A stretch of 64,000 nt of DNA from JAJZIH01 sp021785265 (GTDB lineage: Bacteria > Pseudomonadota > Gammaproteobacteria > JAKAQQ01). Where the stretch lies: assembly GCA_027338645.1 (NCBI GenBank), contig DAHWSH010000057.1, positions 24,068 through 88,067 on the forward strand. Reading direction: 5' to 3'. Position 1 is the first letter of the stretch, and each line of letters starts with the position of its first letter. Made by a program: the position numbers and the translations under genes. Of the stretch, positions 1 to 9,258 are shown in pieces. The notes below the pieces were generated by a model. The model saw nothing but the letters and a program-made list of their open reading frames with translations. It ran no database searches and was not told where the DNA came from.

Positions 1-1
1 C

Positions 2-517
2 AGTTTGTTTTCAGAGGCCTTGGAACGTGAAATCAATACACTGATTAAAAACGAGATCCGCATCACTTTCATTGGTAATCGTTCTTCCTTCCCCCGCAAC
101 CTACAGAACCTGATGTCAGAGGCAGAACGTCAGTCTGCATCCGGGCAACAACTGGTTTTGTTGGTGGTGGTTGGCTACGGAGGCCGATGGGATATCTGCC
201 AGGCTTGCCGCACACTGGCCAAAAAAGCCCAGGCTGGACTGGTCGCTCCTGAAGAAATTGACGAAAAAAACTTTGAGGCCTGTCTGACCACCGCGGGGTT
301 CGGGGCTCCGGATCTCCTGATCCGGACAGGTGGGGAGCGGCGCTTGAGCAACTTTCTTCTATGGGATCTGGCCTACAGTGAGCTCTATTTTTCCGATACT
401 TTGTGGCCTGATTTTACTGCGACCCATTTGCAGGAGGCGCTAGAGGATTACCGGGGCCGGCAACGCCGTTTTGGCCGGACGCCCCATCAGATCGAATACC
501 GGCAGGGTGGAGAGTGA
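2..517 (+). CDS. uppS: Undecaprenyl diphosphate synthase (isoprenyl transferase), 5' truncated by window edge
   Basis: This is the C-terminal 171 residues of a cis-prenyltransferase, which condenses isopentenyl units on farnesyl diphosphate to give the C55 lipid carrier for peptidoglycan and O-antigen. The family signature is clear: DLLIRTGGERRLSNFLLWD followed by the aromatic/acidic segment YSELYF, which includes the Arg residues that bind the substrate diphosphate. The reading frame is open to base 2, so the start lies upstream of the window. It ends 3 nt before cdsA, the usual arrangement. The N-terminal catalytic Asp region is not visible. Confidence 0.95.
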   Translation, partial: SLFSEALEREINTLIKNEIRITFIGNRSSFPRNLQNLMSEAERQSASGQQLVLLVVVGYGGRWDICQACRTLAKKAQAGLVAPEEIDEKNFEACLTTAGFGAPDLLIRTGGERRLSNFLLWDLAYSELYFSDTLWPDFTATHLQEALEDYRGRQRRFGRTPHQIEYRQGGE

Positions 518-520
518 CGG

Positions 521-1315
521 ATGACTGAATCGCCCCGGTTCCTGAGTGCACTGGTTCTATCACTTTTTGCACTCTTTGTCATCATCTGGGTGAACTCCCT
601 TGGCGTAGAACTAGTGTATGGTTTGGTCATCGGTCTTGCTGCGTACGAATGGTCGCAACTGGTACCCTTGGGAAGAACCCAAGGGTATGGATTCGTTCTG
701 CTCACGATTGCCGGACTGTTGGTGGTGGTGCTCATTCCTCCCATCGGACGGTTTTTGATCATTCCCCTGGTGACTCTGTTCTGGCTGCTGTCACCGCTCC
801 TGATTTTTGGCCGGGAGAGAAATCGCCCCGGCCCCCTGTGGACTGTTCTGGTGGGTTGGTTGGTTCTCGTGGGGGCATGGTACGCATTAGTCGCACTGAG
901 CTGGAAGCAAGGACCGCCACATTGGCTCTTATTGTCGTTTTTGTTGCTGGTTTGGGGCGCTGATTCCGGTGCTTATGTTGCTGGACGGTGCTGGGGACGT
1001 CATGGTCTGGCGCTAGCCGTGAGTCCCAACAAGACTTGGGAAGGGGTGTGGGGTGCGGGAGTTGCCATCGGTTTGGTACTGATTTTTATGCATTTCCTCA
1101 TGAAAGTCTCCCTGTTCACCCTGTTGCCTCTGGGCTTTCTGGTTTGGTATTTCTCTATTCTTGGCGATTTGTTTGAGAGCCGCCTCAAGCGGTGGCAGGG
1201 GGTCAAAGACAGTGGCCGGATCATCCCGGGTCACGGTGGAGTGCTGGATCGAATCGACAGCTGGACGGCGGCGGCTCCAGTCTTTCTTCTCTTCTGGAAC
1301 TGGTTTGTCCGATAA
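521..1315 (+). CDS. cdsA: Phosphatidate cytidylyltransferase (CDP-diglyceride synthase)
   Basis: A polytopic inner-membrane enzyme of 264 residues that makes CDP-diacylglycerol from phosphatidate and CTP, the branch point of phospholipid synthesis; pgsA at 58 kb uses its product. The diagnostic C-terminal signature is present: SRLKRW, then KDSGRIIPGHGGVLDRID. About eight hydrophobic segments are visible. ATG at 521 is preceded by GGAGAG, and the gene follows uppS by 3 nt. In many gammaproteobacteria dxr comes next; here rseP follows after about 64 nt. Confidence 0.96.
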   Translation: MTESPRFLSALVLSLFALFVIIWVNSLGVELVYGLVIGLAAYEWSQLVPLGRTQGYGFVLLTIAGLLVVVLIPPIGRFLIIPLVTLFWLLSPLLIFGRERNRPGPLWTVLVGWLVLVGAWYALVALSWKQGPPHWLLLSFLLLVWGADSGAYVAGRCWGRHGLALAVSPNKTWEGVWGAGVAIGLVLIFMHFLMKVSLFTLLPLGFLVWYFSILGDLFESRLKRWQGVKDSGRIIPGHGGVLDRIDSWTAAAPVFLLFWNWFVR

Positions 1316-1379
1316 TAGGAGGAGAGGTGCGGAAATCACATTTTTGTGACCGGCCGCGAGTCGGGGGAGTACGCCATTG

Positions 1380-2747
1380 ATGTCCATTCTGACGGCCGTG
1401 GCCGCTTTTATTCTCGCGATCGGGATTCTGGTTTCGGTACACGAATTTGGGCACTTTTGGGTTGCCCGTCGCTTGGGTGTCCGGACGACCCGCTTTTCGA
1501 TTGGTTTTGGAAAGCCTTTCTGGACGCGAACTTTCGGACAGAAGGGAGGCAATCCCTGGGAGTTGGCTTTGGCACCAATTCCATTGGGCGGGTACGTCAA
1601 GATGCTGGATGGGCGTGAGGGCCCAATACCATCGGGAGAGGAGCATCGGGCCTTTGATCATCAGCCGCTTTCCAAACGGGCATTGGTCGTGGTGGCGGGC
1701 CCAGCATTCAATTTCCTGTTTGCAGTTTTGGCTCTCACAGTCGTCTATTCAGTGGGTTTCCCCGCCATCCGCCCTGTCCTGGGCTCGGTGACGCCTCATT
1801 CCGTTGCAGCGCGAGCTGGCCTTCGTGCGGGAGACGTGATTCTGGCCGTGAATGGGCATGAGAGCAGGACTTGGGGTGAACTGGAGCTGGCTTTGGTCTC
1901 TGCGATTATGCAGAGCCATCGAATCCAGCTGGACTATCGGTCTCCCCATGGAGCAAGAGAAAGGGCCCTGATTTTGATTGGGTCCCGCAAGCCATTCACC
2001 GTTCCAGGCCGTTTGTTCAAGGATTTGGGACTGAAACCGGGCGTGCCCCGGCTACCACCGGTGATTCGTCAGGTCCTTCCGGGTTCAGCGGCCCAGAAAG
2101 CCGGCCTCTTGCCCGGCGATCGCCTGCTTTCCATTGATGGTCATCCGCTCCCGAGTTTTGAGGTGTTAACCCGTTTTGTCATGAGACATCCGGACGGGAA
2201 GGTCCGCCTGACCTGGATCCACAAAGGCCACCCTGTTTCCAAAGAGGTCACGCTTGGGCTACGAAAGATCGGTGGGCACCGCTATGGATTCCTGGGGGTC
2301 ACTGTCGCCTTACCAGCGGGTTTTGTGAAACAGTTCATGCTTCAGGTGAGAGACCCGATCCCCGTCGCGGTTATGCATGCCCTGCGCTATGTATGGAAAA
2401 TCTCGGGGTTGACGTTGGGCCTCGTTTACCGCATGATCACAGGCCAGGCTTCAATCCGGAACCTGAGCGGGCCCATCCGCATCGCGCAGTATGCGGGAGA
2501 AACCGCCCAGACCAGCTGGATTTCGTTCCTTTCCTTTTTATCGGTACTGAGTATCAGTCTGGGGCTTTTGAATCTGTTTCCGATTCCGATCCTTGATGGT
2601 GGGCACTTGCTCTACTACGCGATTGAAGTGGTCCATCGGCGACCCCTCTCAGCTCGTGCCGAATGGGTCGGTCAACAGGTTGGTTTCGGGCTTTTGTTTC
2701 TGCTCATGGGCTTGGCTTTTTACAATGACCTGAGTCATTTTTTGTAA
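1380..2747 (+). CDS. rseP: Site-2 intramembrane zinc metalloprotease RseP
   Basis: A membrane protease of 455 residues in the S2P family. In relatives it cuts the anti-sigma factor RseA after DegS and also removes remnant signal peptides. The first membrane segment carries the zinc site HEFGH, two PDZ-like regions follow in the periplasmic part (around residues 130-200 and 225-300), and the third metal ligand lies in LDGGH near the C-terminus. ATG 1380 is chosen; TTG 1377, one codon upstream, has slightly better spacing from a GGGGGAG ribosome site and cannot be excluded. The gene sits between cdsA and bamA as usual, except that dxr is absent. Confidence 0.95.
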   Translation: MSILTAVAAFILAIGILVSVHEFGHFWVARRLGVRTTRFSIGFGKPFWTRTFGQKGGNPWELALAPIPLGGYVKMLDGREGPIPSGEEHRAFDHQPLSKRALVVVAGPAFNFLFAVLALTVVYSVGFPAIRPVLGSVTPHSVAARAGLRAGDVILAVNGHESRTWGELELALVSAIMQSHRIQLDYRSPHGARERALILIGSRKPFTVPGRLFKDLGLKPGVPRLPPVIRQVLPGSAAQKAGLLPGDRLLSIDGHPLPSFEVLTRFVMRHPDGKVRLTWIHKGHPVSKEVTLGLRKIGGHRYGFLGVTVALPAGFVKQFMLQVRDPIPVAVMHALRYVWKISGLTLGLVYRMITGQASIRNLSGPIRIAQYAGETAQTSWISFLSFLSVLSISLGLLNLFPIPILDGGHLLYYAIEVVHRRPLSARAEWVGQQVGFGLLFLLMGLAFYNDLSHFL

Positions 2748-2763
2748 TACTGAGGAGTGCGGC

Positions 2764-5154
2764 TTGCGTAAGACGACCCTGTGGGGCATTTTTTTTATCC
2801 TGATTCTGGTGGGATCGTTTCATCCGGTCTCGGCAAAATCAAAGACCAGCTTTACAGTTCGCCACATTGCCGTTGAGGGACTGCAACGGATCTCCCGGGG
2901 GACGGTTCTGGATTATCTGCCCATTTCCGTGGGTCAGCACATTGACCGGACAGTCATTCGCTCTGCGATTCGTTCTCTTTTCCGTACAGGGTTTTTTAGT
3001 TCGGTTTCGATGTTGCGCGCAGACCATACGCTCATCATCAAGGTGCATGAACGACCCTCCATCGCCCGGTTTACTTTTACGGGTAATCATGCCATATCGA
3101 AAAAGACGCTAAACCATGCCTTGATCCGGGCAGGGCTTGTGGAAGGGAGGATTTTTGACCGTTCCGTCCTCGAGGAAATACGCCAATCTCTCTTCGATCA
3201 ATACTATAGTCATGGTCGCTACGGCGTTCAGATTCATTCCAAAATCCGGCATTTGCCACGAAATCGCGTCAGCATCCATATCCGGGTCCACGAGGGAGAG
3301 ACGGCCTACCTGCGTGCGATCAATTTTGTTGGGAACAAGAAATTCTCTGCTTCCACACTACGGGGCTTGTTCAAGCTCAAAACTCCAGGTCTATTTAATT
3401 TGACTTGGCTGACGGGTGGGGACAAGTATGAAAGGAAGAAATTAGCCAGTTCACTAGACCGGCTCCGTGCCTTCTACGAAGATCAAGGCTACGCCAACTT
3501 CCACTTGAACTCAGTTCAGGTTGCTCTCTCGCCGACACTTCGGGGCGTCTACATCACGGTGAACCTGCACGAAGGTTCGGTTTACCGGGTAACTCGTATT
3601 GAGTTGGCAGGACGGCTGATTTTGCCCAGAAAAACCCTGTTGAAAAATATTCGGGTTCGGATTGGTCATAATTTTTCTCGGCAGTCAGCGACCTTGTCAA
3701 CTCAAAAAATTAAGACCCTTCTGGGTAATGAGGGATATGCATTTGCGCAGGTTAAACCCGTTCCGCGTCTAAACCACCTGAAACACACAGCGACTGTCAT
3801 CTTTTTCATTCGTCCAGGACATCGGGTTTATGTTCACCGGATCTATTTTCATGGAATTACCGGGACTGATGAGAAGGTTTTTCTTGCAAACATGCGTCAG
3901 TATGAGGGAACCTGGCTGTCGACCCGCGCCATCAAACTCTCAAAGCTGCTGATTCAGAGGATTCCCTTTGTCAAGAATGTTTCGATCAAGCCCCATCGTC
4001 TTCCCGGAAGTACTGATGAGGTGGATGTGGATGTGAATGTCCAGGAACGACGCTCGGGAACAGCTAATGTGACCCTGGGTTATGGACAAGGGGAAGGAAT
4101 CGTCATTGGCGGTCAGATTTCACTTGCCAACTTTCTCGGGACCGGCCGTTTACTGACGGTTAGTGCACAGCGATATCCCTATCAGACCACCTACAATGTG
4201 ACCTACACCAATCCCTATTTTACGGTCAATAACGTGACGGAGACCCTGAGCACTTTTTATACGCAAAGCCAGGGCTTTAACCTCTATGCCAACAGCTTTT
4301 CGACTACCGACTACGGGTTTTCGTTGACCTACTCATTTCCGCTGACCACTTTTACCAGCTACTACGTGGGGATCAGTCCCAGTCATACCAACCTCTTGAC
4401 CAACTGCTCAAGCCCGTCCATTTATTTTGATTTCGCTCTCAATCCGACGAATGGCAATCCGTATACGGTGCCCAGCGAGTGCACAAATCCGGACGGGAAT
4501 AATGTCTTTGTTGATCTGCCTGGGATGCGCTACAACGATGTGGCACTGGACAGCGGTTTGATATTCGACGACCGAAACCGCTATATCCTGGCGACCCGGG
4601 GCAGTCGCCAAAAACTGGGACTTGAAGTTGGAGTCCCTCCAGGTGCCCAAAACTTCTGGATTCTCAATTTCCACAGTCAGGATCATGTCCCTTTATTTGA
4701 CGGTTTTAGTTATGCCCTAAACGCGCAAGTCGAGCTCGGGAAAGCCTATGGAGGGTCGAGCGAGTTTCCACCCCTGATGAATTTCTTCGGAGGAGGGCCC
4801 TACTCCGTCCGGGGCTATCAATCCTATACCATGGGCCCCAAAACACCAACCGGGATTCCCATCGGAGGGACTTTTTTCACTTACGCCCAGAATGATCTGG
4901 TACTGCCTCAGTTTTTTGGTCATCACCTGCCCGGAGAGGCACCGAACTATCAGCTTAGCCTGTTCTTCGATGTCGGAAACGTGTTTGCGACGCCCAGCAG
5001 CTTTAGTCTGAGTGGACTGAGAACCTCGGCAGGGGTCAGTGTGACCTGGCTCACTCCTCTTGGGGCCATTCGATTCAGCTGGGCAAAACCACTCAACCCG
5101 GGGCCTCATGACCTGCTCAGCTATCTCCAGTTTGCTCTGGGTTCGTATTTTTGA
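2764..5154 (+). CDS. bamA: Outer-membrane protein assembly factor BamA
   Basis: A 796-residue Omp85 protein that inserts beta-barrel proteins in the outer membrane as the core of the BAM complex. It has an N-terminal signal peptide (hydrophobic run ending near VSA-K), about five POTRA repeats (residues 30-420), and a C-terminal 16-strand barrel with the surface-antigen motif region GGGPYSVRGYQ, whose VRGY is the conserved lid-loop motif. The protein ends in Phe, typical for BAM substrates. The start is TTG at 2764, preceded by a strong GAGGAG. It lies directly after rseP and before the periplasmic chaperone gene ompH. Confidence 0.96.
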   Translation: MRKTTLWGIFFILILVGSFHPVSAKSKTSFTVRHIAVEGLQRISRGTVLDYLPISVGQHIDRTVIRSAIRSLFRTGFFSSVSMLRADHTLIIKVHERPSIARFTFTGNHAISKKTLNHALIRAGLVEGRIFDRSVLEEIRQSLFDQYYSHGRYGVQIHSKIRHLPRNRVSIHIRVHEGETAYLRAINFVGNKKFSASTLRGLFKLKTPGLFNLTWLTGGDKYERKKLASSLDRLRAFYEDQGYANFHLNSVQVALSPTLRGVYITVNLHEGSVYRVTRIELAGRLILPRKTLLKNIRVRIGHNFSRQSATLSTQKIKTLLGNEGYAFAQVKPVPRLNHLKHTATVIFFIRPGHRVYVHRIYFHGITGTDEKVFLANMRQYEGTWLSTRAIKLSKLLIQRIPFVKNVSIKPHRLPGSTDEVDVDVNVQERRSGTANVTLGYGQGEGIVIGGQISLANFLGTGRLLTVSAQRYPYQTTYNVTYTNPYFTVNNVTETLSTFYTQSQGFNLYANSFSTTDYGFSLTYSFPLTTFTSYYVGISPSHTNLLTNCSSPSIYFDFALNPTNGNPYTVPSECTNPDGNNVFVDLPGMRYNDVALDSGLIFDDRNRYILATRGSRQKLGLEVGVPPGAQNFWILNFHSQDHVPLFDGFSYALNAQVELGKAYGGSSEFPPLMNFFGGGPYSVRGYQSYTMGPKTPTGIPIGGTFFTYAQNDLVLPQFFGHHLPGEAPNYQLSLFFDVGNVFATPSSFSLSGLRTSAGVSVTWLTPLGAIRFSWAKPLNPGPHDLLSYLQFALGSYF

Positions 5155-5208
5155 GCGCCCCATCAGGCATTTGTGAAAATGCCATACATTTCCAATGACC
5201 GAGGGTAT

Positions 5209-5796
5209 ATGATTCACAAATCGGGTTTGTTGAGGCCTTTCATGGGAGTCAGCTGGTCCCGGGTTTTGCCGGCCATCGGCTTTTTAGGAGCCGGATTTCT
5301 TCTGGCTGGTCCCTTGGCAGCCGCTGCTCCAGCCGCTCCACCACGGATTGGCTATGTCAACTTGAGTCTTCTTTTGCGTGAAATGCCCCAGACCGCAGCT
5401 GCGCAAAAATCACTTAGCCAGGAACTCAGTGGACGAAAAAAATTGCTTCTCAAGCAGTTGTCGGAGATCAAGAAAGAAAAGCTCACGATGAAGACTCAAA
5501 ATTCATCAATTTCTCTTCTCCAGCGGATGGAAAATGAGCAACGGCTGAATATGTTGCGGCAACGTTACCGGACCAGTGAGCAACAATACAATGAAGATTT
5601 TAACCTGGCCCGAAATCAGGCTCTGGTCAATCTTCAGCGACTGGCGGTCCGAGCCATCCAAAGCTATGGGAAACGGCACCATTTCACCGTGATACTGGGT
5701 CAAGAGGTTTTTTTCGCCTCACCCGGTATTGATCTGACCCCTAAAATCCTTTCACGACTACGACTGATATTTTCACGAAGCCGCAAACATGGCTGA
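5209..5796 (+). CDS. skp: OmpH/Skp-family periplasmic chaperone
   Basis: A 195-residue secreted protein of the Skp family, which binds unfolded outer-membrane proteins in the periplasm and passes them to BamA, encoded immediately upstream. It has a signal peptide ending around AAAAPA, the short strand IGYVNL that opens the mature domain, and then a long charged coiled-coil hairpin (residues 60-150). An upstream GTG at 5173 is in frame, but ATG 5209 has GAGGG at the right distance and gives a proper signal peptide, so it was chosen. The last 8 nt overlap lpxD. Confidence 0.88.
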   Translation: MIHKSGLLRPFMGVSWSRVLPAIGFLGAGFLLAGPLAAAAPAAPPRIGYVNLSLLLREMPQTAAAQKSLSQELSGRKKLLLKQLSEIKKEKLTMKTQNSSISLLQRMENEQRLNMLRQRYRTSEQQYNEDFNLARNQALVNLQRLAVRAIQSYGKRHHFTVILGQEVFFASPGIDLTPKILSRLRLIFSRSRKHG

Positions 5797-6859
5797 AACA
5801 CCCGATGGCTCCAGGATTCCTGGGCTGATCCTGAGGACATGTTGCCTAGGCGACTTGGCCCGGGAACTCGAACTGGAATTGTTTGGTGATCCACGGGTGG
5901 AGATCGACCATCTGGCGCCGCTGGACAAAGCGAGTAAAGGAGCATTGACCTATTTGACTTCGTCCCAGTACCGACGGTTCATTTCATCCACGGGAGCCAG
6001 TGGCGTCATTCTCCATCGGGACATGCTTTCGCTTTGCAGAACCAATGCACTGGTCAGTCCGAACCCGACGTTATCTTTCAAGCGGGCCATTGATTTTCTC
6101 ATGCCGGATGTGATTGCCAGAAAACCATCGGTACACGAGAATGCCGTAATTGATGAGCGTGCGACCATTGAAACCGATTGCCAGATTGGGGCCGGGTCGG
6201 TCATCGGAGCTGATGTCGTGATCGGGCCAGGGTGCGTGATCGGGCCAGGGTGCGTGATTGAGAAAAATGCCCGGATCGGTGCGGACACCCGGCTGATCGC
6301 ACAGGTTTATGTAGGCCACGATGTGAGAATTGGAAAACGCTGTTTTATCCAGTCGGGCGCTCGCATCGGCGGAGAAGGATTTGGTTTTGCCCAGGATGGT
6401 CCGGTTTGGCATCGGATCCGTCAACTGGGCAGCGTTCAGATTGGTGATGATGTTGAAATTGGTTCCAATACCTGCATTGACCGGGGTGCGCTTGAGGATA
6501 CGGTGATTGAGGAGGGGGTCAAACTCGACAACCTGATTCAGGTGGGACACAATGTCCGGATTGGTGCGCATACGATCATTGCAGGGAGTACGGGAATCGC
6601 GGGAAGCACAAAAATTGGTTCGGGTTGCCAGATTGGAGGTATGGTCGGAATCGTTGGGCATCTCGAAATTACGGATCATGTGTTTATTACAGGGCGTTCC
6701 ATGATTGCGCATTCGATTCATGAACCGGGTGTGTATTCGGGAGGCTTGCCCAGCGATTCGGCAAACCGCTGGCGGCGCAACAGTGCCCGTTTCCGGCATC
6801 TTGACGAGTTGGCTGCCCGACTTTATGCGCTCGAAAAAACCGTAAGGAAAAATTCATGA
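5789..6859 (+). CDS. lpxD: UDP-3-O-acylglucosamine N-acyltransferase
   Basis: The 356-residue third-step enzyme of lipid A synthesis, adding a hydroxyacyl chain to UDP-3-O-acyl-glucosamine. It has an N-terminal uridine-binding domain (residues 1-110) and then a left-handed beta helix of hexapeptide repeats, ending with a helical ACP-binding tail. The catalytic His lies in the QVGHNVRIG segment. One helix hexad is duplicated exactly: the protein reads IGPGCV twice in a row, from an 18-nt perfect tandem repeat at 6221-6256. It overlaps ompH by 8 nt and fabZ by 4 nt (ATGA), so translation is probably coupled. Confidence 0.96.
   Translation: MAETPDGSRIPGLILRTCCLGDLARELELELFGDPRVEIDHLAPLDKASKGALTYLTSSQYRRFISSTGASGVILHRDMLSLCRTNALVSPNPTLSFKRAIDFLMPDVIARKPSVHENAVIDERATIETDCQIGAGSVIGADVVIGPGCVIGPGCVIEKNARIGADTRLIAQVYVGHDVRIGKRCFIQSGARIGGEGFGFAQDGPVWHRIRQLGSVQIGDDVEIGSNTCIDRGALEDTVIEEGVKLDNLIQVGHNVRIGAHTIIAGSTGIAGSTKIGSGCQIGGMVGIVGHLEITDHVFITGRSMIAHSIHEPGVYSGGLPSDSANRWRRNSARFRHLDELAARLYALEKTVRKNS
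6221..6256 (+). repeat. Perfect 18-bp tandem duplication inside lpxD
   Basis: The sequence ATCGGGCCAGGGTGCGTG occurs twice head to tail. The unit is exactly six codons, one hexapeptide turn segment of the beta helix, so the reading frame is kept. Perfect identity at the DNA level points to a recent slippage event or a hypermutable site, since neighbouring hexads have diverged codons. Confidence 0.95.
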
Positions 6860-7314
6860 CAAGCAGTTTTTCTCCTGATATCAATCAAATTCTCGAACAG
6901 ATTCCCCATCGGTACCCTTTTTTACTGGTGGATAGAATTCTGGAATGTGTGGATGGGGAAAAGGTGGTTGGAATCAAGAACGTGACCTATAACGAGTGGT
7001 TTTTCCCTGGTCATTTTCCGAACCAACCCATCATGCCGGGAGTCCTCATTCTCGAAGCCATGGCCCAGTGTACGGGCGTACTGATTTATGCAACTCTGGG
7101 CCGTCGCCCTTTGGTTGAATGCTATTTGGTTGGAGTGGACAACGCACGTTTCAAAAGTATGGTCACGCCTGGCGACCAACTGAAGATGACCCTTCGGATC
7201 GTCCGGCGTGTCAAGGATATATGGAAACTAACAGGACGGGCGGAGGTCGATGATCGGCTGGTGGCCGAATCTGACTTCCTGTGTCATTGCAGTCCAAAGG
7301 ATCCCGAGTCATGA
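6856..7314 (+). CDS. fabZ: 3-hydroxyacyl-[ACP] dehydratase FabZ
   Basis: A 152-residue hot-dog-fold dehydratase of fatty acid elongation. The catalytic His sits in FPGHFPNQPIMPGVL and the acidic partner in ILEAMAQ; the opening IPHRYPFLLVDR motif is typical. Its place between lpxD and lpxA reflects the shared use of 3-hydroxyacyl-ACP by fatty acid and lipid A synthesis. The start overlaps the lpxD stop as ATGA, and its own stop overlaps the lpxA start the same way. Confidence 0.97.
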   Translation: MTSSFSPDINQILEQIPHRYPFLLVDRILECVDGEKVVGIKNVTYNEWFFPGHFPNQPIMPGVLILEAMAQCTGVLIYATLGRRPLVECYLVGVDNARFKSMVTPGDQLKMTLRIVRRVKDIWKLTGRAEVDDRLVAESDFLCHCSPKDPES

Positions 7315-8084
7315 TCGACGCCAGAGCTGTTGTCGACCCGGGGGCACGATTGGATCCTTCCGTTGACGTTGGGCCTTTCGCCGTGATTGGTCCGGATGTT
7401 GAGATTGGTCCACATTGCTCGATTGGAACTCATGCCTCCATCAAAGGACCCACACGCATCGGCGCAGAAAACCGGATTTATCCCTTTGCCTCGATTGGTG
7501 ACGATCCCCAGGATAAGAAGTTCCATGAAGAGAAAACCTGGCTTTATATTGGCGATCGGAACACGATCCGGGAGTACACCACGATCAATCGGGGTACCGG
7601 ACTGGGTGGTGGTGAAACCCGGATCGGAAATGATAACTGGATCATGGCCTATGTCCATATCGCCCATGATTGCATCGTTGGAAATCATGTGATCATGGCT
7701 AATACTGCGGCTCTTGCAGGCCACGTCCGGGTTGATGACCATGCTGGGATCGGCGCCTTCAGTAAGGTATACCAATTTTGCCAGGTGGGTCGTTATGCCT
7801 TTCTGAGCTATGAATCAGGCGTACTTAAAGATGTCCTCCCCTATATGATGGTATTTGGATCCCCGGCCAAGCTGGTTGGCATTAATAAGGAAGGGCTCAA
7901 ACGGGCCGGCTTCACGGCGGAGCAGATTCAAATGGTCCGAAAGGCCTACCGGATTCTCTATCGGCGAGGTTTGCGAGTCGAAGAGGCAGTTGTCGAGTTG
8001 CGGAAGGAACTTTTGGATTATCCTGATTTATTGGCGCCCATACTCGAAGTAATTGAAAACTCCAAGCACGGTATCGCGCGTTGA
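7311..8084 (+). CDS. lpxA: UDP-N-acetylglucosamine acyltransferase
   Basis: The 257-residue first enzyme of lipid A synthesis, transferring a 3-hydroxyacyl chain from ACP to UDP-GlcNAc. It has the hexapeptide-repeat beta helix (residues 1-190) and a C-terminal helical bundle. The catalytic His lies in the segment YVHIAHDCIVGN. The ATG at 7311 overlaps the fabZ stop (ATGA); a longer in-frame reading from 7281 lies wholly inside fabZ and was rejected. lpxB follows after 1 nt. Confidence 0.97.
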   Translation: MIDARAVVDPGARLDPSVDVGPFAVIGPDVEIGPHCSIGTHASIKGPTRIGAENRIYPFASIGDDPQDKKFHEEKTWLYIGDRNTIREYTTINRGTGLGGGETRIGNDNWIMAYVHIAHDCIVGNHVIMANTAALAGHVRVDDHAGIGAFSKVYQFCQVGRYAFLSYESGVLKDVLPYMMVFGSPAKLVGINKEGLKRAGFTAEQIQMVRKAYRILYRRGLRVEEAVVELRKELLDYPDLLAPILEVIENSKHGIAR

Positions 8085-8085
8085 G

Positions 8086-9258
8086 ATGCCCAAAGTTGCC
8101 TGTTGCGTGGCTGAACTGTCCGGAGACCTTCTGGCTGCGGAGACTCTGAGGGCGCTCCAATATCAGTTACCCGATCTTTCCCTCCGTGGGGTTACGGGAC
8201 CCCACCTGCGCGCAATCGGATGTGAAACTCTAGCCGAAGCGGAATCGCTTTCTGTTTCAGGCCTAACGGAAGCGGCGCTTCATGTGCCGCGGTTATGGAG
8301 GCTGCGTCAACGGCTGTTTCGAGAAATTCTCATGTGGAAACCGGACTGTTTCCTGGGTGTGGATGCACCAGACTTTAATCTGGGATTAGAACAAAAGTTG
8401 CGGAAGGCAGGGATCCCAACCTTTCACTATGTGAGCCCGACTGTCTGGGCCTGGCGGCCCCGACGGGTGGAACAGGTCGAACGTGCGGCAGATGGGCTGT
8501 TCTGCCTGTTCCCCTTCGAACCCGCCTACTATGCCAACACCTCGGTGCGTGCGCTTTTCGTGGGGCATCCCCTCGCGGACCGCCTTTATCCAGTGCATAA
8601 CATTCGGCAGGCTCGACGGGACCTGTCTTTGAATCCCGATCAAACGACAGTGGCCTTGATCCCGGGAAGCCGAAGACACGAGCTGGAGAGCATGACCGAT
8701 CTTATCTTTGAAGCCGCTTATCTGCTGTCCAAAAGAAACCGTTCTCTCCAGTTTGTGGTGCCGGTGGCCCATCCGGCACTGCGGGAAAGCCTGGTTCGTC
8801 GATGGGAAAAGTCCGGGAATTTTCTGCCCGTCTTTTGGCTTGATCGTCAGGCGCCGCAGGCGATGCAAGCCTCCAATGTCGCACTGGTAGCCTCTGGAAC
8901 AGTTACCCTGGAAGGCATGTTGGTTGGGTGCCCAATGGTTGTTGCCTATCGCGTTTCAGCGCTTAGTCTGGCGATTGCCAAGGGAATTCTGGGCCTTCAG
9001 ATTTCATGGGTTTCTTTTCCCAATCTGCTTGCCGATGGACCCTTGATCCCTGAATTTCTGCAAAACGAGGCCAAACCTCAGGTATTGGCCCAGGCTGTCC
9101 AAGATCTCTTGGACCATCCAGTTCGTTGCCAGGCAATCCAGAGTCGTTACGCAGAACTGGCCGAGATGCTGCGTCGCGATGCCAACGGGACCGTAGCCGC
9201 CGAGCTCGTAGCGGCGATGCGCAAGTCAGACTCAGGGTCAAATTCAATTGGAAGGTGA
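8086..9258 (+). CDS. lpxB: Lipid-A-disaccharide synthase
   Basis: A 390-residue GT-B-type glycosyltransferase (family GT19) that joins UDP-diacylglucosamine and lipid X into the lipid A disaccharide at the inner membrane. Family features seen are the N-terminal AELSGDLLAA segment, the YVSPTVWAWRPRR motif, LIPGSRRHE in the nucleotide domain, and SGTVTLE near the UDP site. ATG 8086, 1 nt after the lpxA stop, is preferred to an in-frame TTG at 8053 inside lpxA. Its 3' end overlaps rnhB by 11 nt. Confidence 0.96.
   Translation: MPKVACCVAELSGDLLAAETLRALQYQLPDLSLRGVTGPHLRAIGCETLAEAESLSVSGLTEAALHVPRLWRLRQRLFREILMWKPDCFLGVDAPDFNLGLEQKLRKAGIPTFHYVSPTVWAWRPRRVEQVERAADGLFCLFPFEPAYYANTSVRALFVGHPLADRLYPVHNIRQARRDLSLNPDQTTVALIPGSRRHELESMTDLIFEAAYLLSKRNRSLQFVVPVAHPALRESLVRRWEKSGNFLPVFWLDRQAPQAMQASNVALVASGTVTLEGMLVGCPMVVAYRVSALSLAIAKGILGLQISWVSFPNLLADGPLIPEFLQNEAKPQVLAQAVQDLLDHPVRCQAIQSRYAELAEMLRRDANGTVAAELVAAMRKSDSGSNSIGR

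Noticed and set aside
1013..1661. Long minus-strand open frames over cdsA and rseP
   Set aside because: They are opposite two well-supported genes and have low-complexity, Arg/Pro-rich translations.
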